Shown here: positions 56,727 through 63,966 of the stretch, piece after piece
Numbering within the stretch: position 1 is the first letter of the stretch
Layout of the letters: each line of letters starts with the position of its first letter
Origin: Neobacillus niacini
GTDB lineage: Bacteria; Bacillota; Bacilli; Bacillales; Cytobacillaceae
DNA length: 64,000 nt
NCBI RefSeq assembly: GCF_019749295.1
Contig: NZ_JACWFG010000001.1
Location: 1-64,000 of the forward strand
Direction: 5' to 3'
The notes under the pieces: model-generated
What the model was told of the DNA's origin: nothing
Databases searched by the model: none
Seen by the model: only the letters and a program-made list of their open reading frames with translations
Made by a program: the position numbers and the translations under genes

Positions 56727-56734
56727 AAAAAACC

Positions 56735-56757
56735 CCGTGCTTAATTGCTCGGGGCTT
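56735..56757. terminator. Bidirectional terminator
   Basis: CCCCGTGCTTAATTGCTCGGGG; on the minus strand it is followed by TTTTTTGCG, serving the 43-aa gene. Confidence 0.8.
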
Positions 56758-56762
56758 GTTTA

Positions 56763-56894
56763 TTATTTCTTATATTTTTCTAAAAGCCGCTCTACTTCCT
56801 TTTGGAGATAATCCTCAATTTTAAATTCACCTAAGAAAACTTGTTTTACAATTTTTACTTTGGGTGTCGTTTGTTTCTTTTTATTTGCCTTCAT
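56763..56894 (-). CDS. Very small basic protein, 43 aa
   Basis: MKANKKKQTTPKVKIVKQVF, then LGEFKIEDYLQKEVERLLEKYKK. A basic tail and an amphipathic helix. The ATG overlaps the stop of the upstream 94-aa gene as ATGA, so the two are co-translated. No family recognised. Confidence 0.6.
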   Translation of the reverse strand: MKANKKKQTTPKVKIVKQVFLGEFKIEDYLQKEVERLLEKYKK

Positions 56895-57175
56895 TTAACA
56901 TCACCACTCTGCATTCGTTTAATATACGATTCGCGAACCAACCTCTGAAGTTCCAGCAAAACAGGATTACCACGTTCTAGTTCCTCTTGGAAATATTGGC
57001 GCCTTTCGTCCTGGGTTAGGCGGCATAACTCCGAATGGATGAAAAGAGTTGTGTTGCCAATTTTCATTACTTGTCTAAACACCTCTTTCCTCAATCCCAA
57101 TACTCTAGATCGCTTAAAGGTTTTATTTTTATTAAGCAAGCTACTCCTAACAAACTTCGTCTTCCTTATTTCCAT
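56891..57175 (-). CDS. Unknown basic protein, 94 aa
   Basis: MEIRKTKFVRSSLLNKNKTFKRSRVLGLRKEVFRQVMKIGNTTLFIHSELCRLTQDERRQYFQEELERGNPVL. Basic N-terminus and helical rest; nucleic-acid binding is plausible. GAAGGGAGGAATAGCG precedes the ATG. Coupled to the 43-aa gene downstream. Confidence 0.58.
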   Translation of the reverse strand: MEIRKTKFVRSSLLNKNKTFKRSRVLGLRKEVFRQVMKIGNTTLFIHSELCRLTQDERRQYFQEELERGNPVLLELQRLVRESYIKRMQSGDVK

Positions 57176-57275
57176 CGCTATTCCTCCCTTCTATTTCGCT
57201 TATTATATAGAAAGAGTATCTAGCGTGGTTAATCGTCAGTCTTGCGTCAGTTTGCGAAATCAAACGTAAAAGCCC

Positions 57276-57298
57276 CGGATATTTCTCCGGGGCCCTTT
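57276..57298. terminator. Bidirectional terminator
   Basis: GCCCCGGATATTTCTCCGGGGC with CCTTTTTAT on the plus strand and TTTTACG on the minus strand. It ends the lipoprotein gene. Confidence 0.8.
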
Positions 57299-57907
57299 TT
57301 ATTTCAACTTAATTTCGAATTCAAAATCTTTTGATTCACCGTCAAACTGATCTTCTGCGCCAACACGGCCATTAAAACTCATTTTAATCCAAGTTATATC
57401 TGCAGCATGACCGCGTTCAAGGTACCAAATGATATTTCCTTCTTTAATAACTCCTTTATCAATTTCACCACCGATACTATCGGAAACAAACATATCCGGC
57501 ATGTCTATTTGTTCTCCAGTGCTCGTTACCAAGACTGCTTGATCCGGGTAAACAGTAAATTTTCCTTCCGTCGTATTCTCCATCTTGAACTTAACGCCAA
57601 CTGCAGATGCCTTAGCATTTTCATCTTCCATAGTCGGTGCGATGTCACTTACAACGACTTTCTCGACGTCGAGCTTCAACCCGTTAAAATTATCAGACCA
57701 TTTTGCGTTGTCATAATAAGTCCAGACGTCTTCTGACTTTTTCTCTTCACTGGTTGCAGCGTCCGTTTCTTTGTCTGCGGACTCTTCGACTTTTGCCTCC
57801 GCCTTTTTCTTGTCGTTTTTCTCGAGCTCATCCGTAGCCTTGTCCGCTCCGCAACCCGTCAGAGCAAACAAAAGAATAGCGAACAATAAAACTAGTAACT
57901 TTTTCAT
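57299..57907 (-). CDS. DUF4352-type lipoprotein
   Basis: 202 aa. Signal with lipobox LLFALTGCGAD (Cys19), an acidic low-complexity linker (ATDELEKNDKKKAEAKVEESADKETDAATSEEKKSE), then a DUF4352 immunoglobulin-like domain (VGVKFKMENTTEGKFTVYPDQAVLVTSTGEQ). Such lipoproteins sit outside the membrane; in prophages they are often lysogenic conversion or superinfection-exclusion factors, here only a possibility. GGGAGGGTTACAT precedes the ATG. Monocistronic. Confidence 0.8.
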   Translation of the reverse strand: MKKLLVLLFAILLFALTGCGADKATDELEKNDKKKAEAKVEESADKETDAATSEEKKSEDVWTYYDNAKWSDNFNGLKLDVEKVVVSDIAPTMEDENAKASAVGVKFKMENTTEGKFTVYPDQAVLVTSTGEQIDMPDMFVSDSIGGEIDKGVIKEGNIIWYLERGHAADITWIKMSFNGRVGAEDQFDGESKDFEFEIKLK

Positions 57908-58006
57908 ATGTAACCCTCCCTTAATATGGATATATCTATCTACGTATATTATAAGGGAAAAGTTTCCAGCGTGGTTAATTATTTTTATTTCGTGTGTTTT
58001 GCGTCC

Positions 58007-58186
58007 TTACATCGAACGTAATTCGTCTTGGCGTTGCTTCAGTTTTAGCCGCGCCATTTCCTCCGCTGCTTCCGGAGTGGTACCGAAGCAATTGTAAACT
58101 GCTACGCCATTCTTGCCGTCTCGTGCGTCCGCTCGGAAACCGTCATGCCATAACGTAACCTTTATTTTAATGCGTTCCTTTTTCAT
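58007..58186 (-). CDS. Unknown small protein, 59 aa
   Basis: MKKERIKIKVTLWHDGFRAD, then ARDGKNGVAVYNCFGTTPEA and a helix AEEMARLKLKQRQDELRSM. GAGGCGATCAAG lies before the ATG. The strand-loop-helix layout recalls small phage regulatory proteins; no family recognised. Confidence 0.6.
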   Translation of the reverse strand: MKKERIKIKVTLWHDGFRADARDGKNGVAVYNCFGTTPEAAEEMARLKLKQRQDELRSM

Positions 58187-58189
58187 CTT

Positions 58190-58850
58190 GATCGCCTCAC
58201 TTTCCTACGTTAATGAATTCGGCAATAGTCCGCCAGTACCTGCGGAGAAATGAGGACGTTGTGTGTCCGACTAACCTTGGGTTTTTAAAAAATTTTGCGC
58301 AATTATTTTTACCTTGAGAAAAACGAAATGGATTACGCGAATCTCTGGTGGCTGACGAATATTTTTTGGTTTTCATCCCCGCCGGGGGTATTTTGTTTCT
58401 GGAATAATGTCGAGTTGTACGTTGTCTGACGTTGCATATGAATGTATAACGATTCATCATCGGTTCGTATAATGCACATTATGCGTAATTAAGTCAAATA
58501 CAAACCGCGTAGTATCAACGTTTATATGCACAGATAATTACGCAGTTATACGTACTCTTATACATTGCCGGTATATTGCGGTTCCTGGCGATCGTGCAGC
58601 TACCGTATGGCCTACCGCATTGCATAAACCAGCTCCTATTTCCTGCCGTTATTTCCGCAAGATGTCCGGTCCAACCCCGAGTTTTCAGAGGCACTCACGC
58701 CTGGCGACGCCACAGCTGGTAACGCCAAGATTTCGCCAATATGTAAAGAATCGTCAATAATCACCGCCATCACTACTATTCCTTACTACCTCTCGCTATC
58801 ATCCCTATATAAATATATATGTAATACGTTACCGAAAACGTACACTTTCC
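58190..58850. other. Gene-free stretch with inverted repeats
   Basis: About 660 bases without a convincing gene; an 87-codon minus frame at 58197-58460 has no ribosome site and odd composition. ATAATGCACATTAT at 58469-58482 is a perfect palindrome. TGCGTAATTA (58482-58491) and TAATTACGCA (58535-58544) are 10-bp inverted arms 43 bases apart. Possible replication or recombination site. Confidence 0.4.
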
Positions 58851-58852
58851 GT

Positions 58853-59191
58853 TCAATTTACAACCTTTACTGCGGTCACATCTCCGAATTGAATGCGTTC
58901 ATATTCGCCAGGTTTTACCTCCAGTCGCAGCTCATGCGTAATAGGATCAACGCGCTGTATTCGCCCAGTATAGTCCGTAGTGAATCCGTCAGACCAGACG
59001 GTTACCCTTATCGCATGTTTATATTCCATTGCGTACTTAATGCGCAGGTCAAACTCCTCCATCTGATATTCGTCCAGTATCGGCTTAGCTTCACGCTTCA
59101 TATCCTGCCACAAGTCACGCTGCATTTTCACTTGTTCCGGCATAAAGAACGCTCCTTGCCACTTAATTTTACCGCGATCACGTATTGCCAT
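58853..59191 (-). CDS. YolD-like protein
   Basis: 112 aa. MAIRDRGKIKWQGAFFMPEQVKMQRDLWQD is the YolD-like signature, continued by RVTVWSDGFTTDYTGRIQRVDP and LEVKPGEYERIQFGDVTAV. In B. subtilis yolD-type genes pair with uvrX-type Y-family polymerases and are SOS-induced. No polymerase gene accompanies it here, but a LexA box lies 37 bases upstream of the start, so SOS control is kept. Confidence 0.82.
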   Translation of the reverse strand: MAIRDRGKIKWQGAFFMPEQVKMQRDLWQDMKREAKPILDEYQMEEFDLRIKYAMEYKHAIRVTVWSDGFTTDYTGRIQRVDPITHELRLEVKPGEYERIQFGDVTAVKVVN

Positions 59192-59227
59192 CTAATCACT
59201 CCTTCGTATTTATACTACTATTATATA

Positions 59228-59241
59228 CGAACAAACGTTCC
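59228..59241. promoter_or_regulatory. LexA box of the yolD-like gene
   Basis: CGAACAAACGTTCC fits the Bacillus LexA consensus CGAACRNRYGTTYC at every position. Confidence 0.85.
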
Positions 59242-59282
59242 GTATGTATAGAAAAATAAAAACGCCCTTCTATTGGACGCCT

Positions 59283-59552
59283 TTACTTTGTAAATTCAAA
59301 AATTTCCTTACGCTCCACCCTTACTGCGCAATTATTATCTCCTATTTTATAAAGATATAATTTTTCGCTCTTTTCTTGATGGAATTTATCAAACTTAATT
59401 TCGGGACTTAGGTCGTAATGATTTACAATTTCAGTAATTTTCTCTAAAATTTGTACTTTATTAGGCTCGTTTTTAGATACGATTTGAAACGGTAACTTCT
59501 GTTCAATCCCTTGAACCATAAACGAAATTAGAAATGCTGTTTTCACTATCAA
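59283..59552 (-). CDS. Unknown small protein, 89 aa
   Basis: MIVKTAFLISFMVQGIEQKLPFQIVSKNEPNKVQILEKITEIVNHYDLSPEIKFDKF. Alpha/beta, possibly cytosolic. GAGGAGGAATTGATA precedes the start. Lies between the integrase and the yolD-like gene on the same strand. No family recognised. Confidence 0.5.
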   Translation of the reverse strand: MIVKTAFLISFMVQGIEQKLPFQIVSKNEPNKVQILEKITEIVNHYDLSPEIKFDKFHQEKSEKLYLYKIGDNNCAVRVERKEIFEFTK

Positions 59553-59599
59553 TTCCTCCTCATATTATTATCTTAATTTAACAGAAGGAATTTTGCACC

Positions 59600-60550
59600 T
59601 TATTTAAATACGTAATTAAGTGGAGAATGTGCGCTATGCTGATTTTGAACGTCCATATTCGTCATTTGTACATAACGACGCACCATGTTCATATGCGAAT
59701 GTCCGAGAATACGCTGTAGACTAAACGGATCACCACCGTTAAGAATATAGAACAATGCGCCAGTATGACGCAAAGTATGCGGACTGACTCGTTTATTTGT
59801 TATCTTAGCGACCTGTCCATATACTCGCAAGTTATCCCGCACAGTTGCCTCGCCTATCTTTTCGCCTTCATACGTAAGGAATACGTACTCATTGCCGAAG
59901 TCTTCCGTCTCTTTCATATATTCGCTCAATAGCTTCGCAGTCCGAGCTGAAATCGGCACTACACGGCCTACACGCGTCTTAGTATCCGCAGCTTCTAAGC
60001 GTATCGACATCGTCTTAAAATCGATATTTTGCCGCTTTATATCAACCAATTCGCAGACTCGCACCATCGTATCAAGTAAGACAAACGTAATTACCTTCGT
60101 ACGAAATCCGACATAACTCTCGTCATCTATGGCCGCAATCAATCTACGATATTCCTCCACCGTAAACGCCTCTACTACGTCTATTGGCGCCTTAATCGGC
60201 TTAAAGCGCTTATGTATAGGCTCGCTAATCCACGCCTTATCCTCGTAACAATAACGCAGGAATGCTCGCATTGTCCTAACGCGAATATTAATGGTTCCTG
60301 GCGTGTAGTCCATCTCGTCACGCATAAACGTAATCCAGCCCATAAATAACTCCGTCGTCATTTCATCCGCTAGTAACTCGCGGTTTATATAATCCTTAAA
60401 ATATCCGAAGTTATTATAATGCTCGGTAATCGTTCGTTTTGCCAGACCTTCGCCCTTCTTAATCAGCATAAACTCCTCGAACATTTCCGTCATGCTTAGC
60501 GGTATTTCAGTCGTTGCTGTCCGCTTCCGTCTAGTTAAATTTTTCCGCAA
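59600..60550 (-). CDS. int: Tyrosine-type site-specific integrase
   Basis: 316 aa. N-terminal SAM-like core-binding domain (LAKRTITEHYNNFGYFKDYI) and the catalytic domain with Arg164 (DTMVRVCEL), His258 and Arg261 (SPHTLRHTGA), His284 (ILGHSH) and the nucleophile Tyr293 (VRRYVQM). All catalytic residues are present, so it should be active. It lies 200 bases from attR and tRNA-Sec, the usual arrangement for an element that integrates in a tRNA gene. No excisionase is recognised, though several small basic proteins could serve. Confidence 0.93.
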   Translation of the reverse strand: MRKNLTRRKRTATTEIPLSMTEMFEEFMLIKKGEGLAKRTITEHYNNFGYFKDYINRELLADEMTTELFMGWITFMRDEMDYTPGTINIRVRTMRAFLRYCYEDKAWISEPIHKRFKPIKAPIDVVEAFTVEEYRRLIAAIDDESYVGFRTKVITFVLLDTMVRVCELVDIKRQNIDFKTMSIRLEAADTKTRVGRVVPISARTAKLLSEYMKETEDFGNEYVFLTYEGEKIGEATVRDNLRVYGQVAKITNKRVSPHTLRHTGALFYILNGGDPFSLQRILGHSHMNMVRRYVQMTNMDVQNQHSAHSPLNYVFK

Positions 60551-60700
60551 AATAAAAATCCCCTTCCGCCAGTCTAAAATTAGCGTAAGAGGACGAATGA
60601 ATAACTTAAACAGTTTCGCGCGACTATTAACACAGTCTTACGTCTCACCCTTATACAGTCTTGCGTTAGACTGGGCGAAAACTGTGTATGTAAACCGTCA

Positions 60701-60731
60701 CAATCACCGGCAACAATCACCGGATCAATCA
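60701..60731. promoter_or_regulatory. Right arm-type integrase sites (three CAATCA repeats)
   Basis: CAATCA at 60701, 60714 and 60726 in the same orientation as the five copies inside attL. Two are followed by CCGG. Confidence 0.6.
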
Positions 60732-60758
60732 ACGTCAAACCCTTGCGGGAGTAAGAAC

Positions 60759-60827
60759 GTTGGCGGGACTGTGTGGGAATCGAACCCACCAGACCTGGCA
60801 CGCAGGTCTCAAGCAGTTTTGAAGACT
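60759..60827. repeat. attR: 69-bp direct repeat within tRNA-Sec
   Basis: Identical to 44022-44090. It coincides with the 3' part of the complete tRNA-Sec gene from the CCA end to the anticodon stem, so integration restores a working tRNA. Confidence 0.93.
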
Positions 60828-60857
60828 GTGGAGGACACCAGTACCCCATTCAGCCCC
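60761..60857 (-). tRNA. selC: Selenocysteine tRNA (anticodon UCA)
   Basis: 97 nt with genome-encoded CCA. The loop CTTCAAA gives anticodon UCA. The long variable arm AGACCTG-CGTGC-CAGGTCT (7 bp) follows, then T-arm GTGGG-TTCGATT-CCCAC. The D-arm can form a 6-bp stem with a CTGG loop, and the acceptor GGGGCTGA/ACAGTCCC pairs at 7 of 8 positions. All are selC hallmarks. Its 3' part is supplied by attR of the integrated element. selA, selB and selD are not in this window. Confidence 0.92.
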
Positions 60858-61074
60858 ATAATTATTATTGTAGAAAGGTAATTCCTATTTGTAATTATAA
60901 TACAATGGAATATAGTAAATATCAATAGAGTTGGGGATATTGTCATTTTTCCGACAACTTTTGCAACCTCCTTCTAATGATAACTCTTTCTTGATAGTAA
61001 AGGCATTACTTGTCTTTTACCCTCGTCACAGACTATAATAGATAGATGAAAATAGTATTTTGTAGGTGAATGAT

Positions 61075-61503
61075 ATGCAGCTAACTGGTTGGTTTTTATG
61101 GTTTATATTAATATGGATTTTTGTATTTGCTGGTTTAATGGGGATTGGCGGATTTTTTATGTTTCGGAAATTTCTCAAGAAAATGCCAAAGGAAGATGGC
61201 AAATCGGTGATGGACTGGGAAGAATTCTACGTGAATCAGACTCGTCATTTATGGGACGAGGAAGAAAAACACTTGCTTGAGGATTTAGTCAGCCCTGTAC
61301 CAGAGCTTTTCCGTGATGTAGCTAGACATAAAATTGCCGGTAAAATTGGTGAGCTTGCACTTAACGAGAAGGTAACAAAAATCACCGAAGAAATCGTCAT
61401 CCGCGGGTACATTCAAGCAACACCTAAGAGAGATCATAAGTTTTTACGAAAGAAACTATTTGAAAATCAAATTGATGTCGCTCCTTTCGAGCACTTATTC
61501 TAA
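61075..61503 (+). CDS. DUF2621 (YneK-like) membrane-anchored protein
   Basis: 142 aa from the ATG at 61075 (MQLTGWFLWFILIWIFVFAGLMGIGGFFMFRKF), 6 bases after AGGTGA; a GTG three codons earlier is the alternative. One N-terminal membrane helix and a cytoplasmic domain (VMDWEEFYVNQTRHLWDEEEKHLLEDLVSPVPELFRDVARHKIAGKIGELA) typical of DUF2621. In B. subtilis yneK lies beside ccdC; here it converges with ccdC across a tandem repeat. Function unknown. Confidence 0.82.
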   Translation: MQLTGWFLWFILIWIFVFAGLMGIGGFFMFRKFLKKMPKEDGKSVMDWEEFYVNQTRHLWDEEEKHLLEDLVSPVPELFRDVARHKIAGKIGELALNEKVTKITEEIVIRGYIQATPKRDHKFLRKKLFENQIDVAPFEHLF

Positions 61504-61528
61504 ACCGTCCTCTTGTGGCGGTTTTTTT
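61503..61528 (+). terminator. Terminator of the DUF2621 gene
   Basis: AACCGTCC and GGCGGTT pair around TCTTGT, followed by TTTTTTT. Confidence 0.8.
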
Positions 61529-61532
61529 GTGT

Positions 61533-61761
61533 TCAACAGTATTGATTAGGCTTTATTCGTTACCACTTACACTTAATTTTGAGGTAAACGGTAACAATTA
61601 GCCTTCATTCGTGCCCTTTAAACACACATTTGGGGGTAAACGGTAACGATTAGACTTTATTCGTGCCCTCTAAACACACATTTGGGGATAAACGGTAACG
61701 ATTAGACTTTATTCGTTCCCTCAAATACTCATATTTTGGGTAAGCGGTAACGATAACGATG
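61533..61761. repeat. 52-bp tandem repeat, four units plus a partial fifth
   Basis: The unit contains TAAACGGTAACGATTAGACT, then TTATTCGTGCCCTCTAAACACACATTTGGGG. Unit starts lie at 61533 (diverged), 61585, 61637, 61689 and 61741, exactly 52 bases apart. It fills the space between converging genes and has no coding potential. Confidence 0.85.
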
Positions 61762-61805
61762 GGTCTTGTAAATAATTAATTAATTCAAATAACTGGTTCA
61801 CTAAA

Positions 61806-61838
61806 CAAAAAACACTGACTCTAAAAGAATCAGTGCTG
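61806..61838 (-). terminator. Terminator of the ccdC gene
   Basis: On the minus strand CAGCACTGATTCT pairs with AGAGTCAGTG, followed by TTTTTTG. It overlaps the last codons. Confidence 0.75.
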
Positions 61839-62312
61839 TCCTTGAAGCTGCCTATATAGCTTCTTATAATCTAAATACATCGCAATCCGCCACGGAACAA
61901 TCATACTAAACGCGAGCAAGAAGAACATACCGCTTAATTCTCCGAAATCGATCGTGGTACTTAAAATAGTTTTTAACCCTAATCTCACAATTAATAGTCC
62001 AACTAGAATATACATAAACGCTTTAGACCGTTTTAAATAGATTTCGTTCTCGCGGATCTCAAATTTCGAGGTTTTTATCAGCAGTATGGAAAACAGCATT
62101 CCTACGATTACTACTTCCCCTATTTCCATAGGAGTTAACCTGAATTGTGGTACCACATACATTAATGCCCCGCTTGACATAAAGACCGGCGGAAGGATAA
62201 TTTTCAACGCATTTGTAGGTTTCTTTGCAGCCTTCATGCGGACGAATAAAGCAAGTATCCCCATAAAAACCGCTCCTATAGAAGAAACAACAACGAAGTT
62301 CATAGGACCCAT
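61830..62312 (-). CDS. ccdC: CcdC-type membrane protein
   Basis: 160 aa with four or five membrane helices (VVVSSIGAVFMGILALFV, IGEVVIVGMLFSILLI, FMYILVGLLIVRLG, GMFFLLAFSMIVPWRIAMYL). This is the CcdC/YneJ family, found next to ccdA in Bacillus; its role is not essential for cytochrome c maturation. It follows ccdA by 50 bases; the response-regulator-like ccdB that lies between them in B. subtilis is absent. Confidence 0.82.
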   Translation of the reverse strand: MGPMNFVVVSSIGAVFMGILALFVRMKAAKKPTNALKIILPPVFMSSGALMYVVPQFRLTPMEIGEVVIVGMLFSILLIKTSKFEIRENEIYLKRSKAFMYILVGLLIVRLGLKTILSTTIDFGELSGMFFLLAFSMIVPWRIAMYLDYKKLYRQLQGQH

Positions 62313-62362
62313 CCCCTATTATAAAAATAACGCAATAAATATATTACTATATAATTCATTCA

Positions 62363-63070
62363 TTAGAAACCAGTAAATCCACCAAACATACCTGAGAAAA
62401 GGGTGATAATTTTTGTCATCCAGTCAAAGAAGAGCACAATCCCCATGACAATCATAATATAACCACCAATTTTAACAATCTTACCACTGTTTTTACGAAT
62501 CCATTTCATGCGGCCAACAAAGAACGATAAGATTAAAAACGGAATCGCAAACCCTAGGGAGTATGCAACCATATAAAGTACACCTGAACCTGGATTGGTC
62601 GCTGCTAAGGCAATAACCGCCGATAGAATTGGGCCTGTACATGGTGTCCAGCCAGCCGCAAAGGCCATACCAATCAGTGCGGAACCAAAATAGCCGGAGG
62701 GTCTATTTTTAAATTCTAACTTACGATCCTTCATCAAAAACTCTGGTTTAAATACACCGACAATGATTAAACCAAATAGCACAATAAAGATTCCGCCTAA
62801 CTGACGAATGAGATCCTTGTACTCAAGGAAAAAGCTGCCTACAAACGATGTTCCAAATCCAATGGCAATAAATATAGCTGAAAATCCTAAAAGGAAAAAG
62901 ATTGTATGTAGAAGACTGCGCTTTTGAAGCATGGCATTTTCAGTTTTTAACTCGCCAACAGACATCCCCGTGATATAAGATAGAAATGCTGGGTATAGCG
63001 GTAAACAGCATGGTGAAATGAAACTTAAAAAGCCCGCGCCTAAAGCTAAAAATATATTTACATCCGTCAT
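62363..63070 (-). CDS. ccdA: CcdA thiol-disulfide membrane transporter (cytochrome c biogenesis)
   Basis: 235 aa with six membrane helices. The two redox Cys are in [17 protein letters not shown] and [15 protein letters not shown], the DsbD/CcdA pattern. CcdA passes electrons from cytosolic thioredoxin across the membrane to apocytochrome c and to spore-envelope thiol-disulfide partners. GGGAGTGTTAAT precedes the ATG. First gene of the ccdA-ccdC pair. Confidence 0.92.
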   Translation of the reverse strand: MTDVNIFLALGAGFLSFISPCCLPLYPAFLSYITGMSVGELKTENAMLQKRSLLHTIFFLLGFSAIFIAIGFGTSFVGSFFLEYKDLIRQLGGIFIVLFGLIIVGVFKPEFLMKDRKLEFKNRPSGYFGSALIGMAFAAGWTPCTGPILSAVIALAATNPGSGVLYMVAYSLGFAIPFLILSFFVGRMKWIRKNSGKIVKIGGYIMIVMGIVLFFDWMTKIITLFSGMFGGFTGF

Positions 63071-63348
63071 ATTAACACTCCCACTATAGTCGATACTATT
63101 TCATTTTAACAAACCTTTCCCCTAAAAGATAATGGTTAACATGAATATTTTGTGTCTCAAGAGGCGTATTAGCATTTTGTTCAAATAGTTTCTATTATGC
63201 TACTAATTACCAACCTTATTTGGTTATTTTTTTACAAATATCTTTGAATTTATTCCCATCTTAGGTTATACTAGTAAAACATTGGTAGAGAATAACTATC
63301 AATGTTTTGTTTTCTATTATTGAGTTTTGCTCAGAAAGGACCACGGCT
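63071..63348. other. Divergent spacer between ccdA and the Spo0E-like gene
   Basis: About 280 AT-rich bases that must hold the promoters of both genes. No palindrome or RNA motif recognised. Confidence 0.35.
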
Positions 63349-63528
63349 GTGATCAAACAAGACCTAATTTCACTAATTGAAAAAAAGCGTGCTGAGTTAA
63401 TTCAAGTCGCGGTCACGAACGGCCTGACTTCCACCATTGCTATTCGCTATAGCCAGGAATTAGACCACCTTTTAAATGAATATAATCGAAAGTATATAAA
63501 GAAAACCCGCCAAGTGGCGAGTCTTTAA
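63349..63528 (+). CDS. Spo0E-like aspartyl-phosphate phosphatase
   Basis: 59 aa from the GTG at 63349 (MIKQDLISLIEKKRAELIQVA), after AAAGGA by 10 bases; a longer frame from 63307 lacks a ribosome site. The family signature SQELDHLL is at about residues 36-43 and the two-helix hairpin length fits. Spo0E-type proteins dephosphorylate Spo0A-P and delay sporulation. Monocistronic. Confidence 0.88.
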   Translation: MIKQDLISLIEKKRAELIQVAVTNGLTSTIAIRYSQELDHLLNEYNRKYIKKTRQVASL

Positions 63529-63633
63529 CAAAAAAAATCCTGGCCTTTTGAAGAGACCCAGATAAATGAGACAAGGAAAAAACACCCCCTGAATCGTATT
63601 ATTACAATATGATATTTAGGAGGGTGTTTTTAT

Positions 63634-63966
63634 ATGGGCACAAGAGTACATTACCCAGAAGAAATTAAGTGGGAAGTAATTAAGTTGAAGCAAGCCGGAA
63701 AGTCGAACAAAGAAATTATGGAGCAGCTGGGTATTAAACATAAGTCTCAAATTAAGACATGGATGAAATGGTTTAGAACGGGGCAAACCTACCGGTTTTC
63801 TCAACAAGTAGGAAAACAATATACCTATGGTAAAGGGACAGAGGAACTAAGTGAGTTAGACCAATTGAAATTAAAAAATAAACAATTAGAGACTCAATTG
63901 GAAATCTTAAAAAAGTACCAGGAAATCGAAAGGAGTTGGAGCCGCAAGTCGTTGTACAAGTTGTAG
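63634..63966 (+). CDS. IS3-family transposase OrfA
   Basis: 110 aa. A helix-turn-helix (HYPEEIKWEVIKLKQAGKSNKEIMEQLGIKHKSQIKTWMKWF) is followed by a leucine-zipper coiled coil (EELSELDQLKLKNKQLETQLEILKKYQ), the standard OrfA design. AGGAGGGTGTTTTTAT precedes the ATG. Near its end AAAAAAG (63909-63915) is a slippery heptamer for -1 frameshifting into OrfB. Confidence 0.88.
   Translation: MGTRVHYPEEIKWEVIKLKQAGKSNKEIMEQLGIKHKSQIKTWMKWFRTGQTYRFSQQVGKQYTYGKGTEELSELDQLKLKNKQLETQLEILKKYQEIERSWSRKSLYKL

Noticed and set aside
58197..58460. 87-codon minus-strand gene
   Set aside because: No ribosome site, composition unlike the neighbours, and it lies in a region with inverted repeats; probably a chance open frame.
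60580..60849. 89-codon minus-strand gene
   Set aside because: It runs across tRNA-Sec and the arm sites; a chance frame.
61533..61761. CRISPR array
   Set aside because: The 52-bp units follow each other without spacers, so this is a plain tandem repeat.
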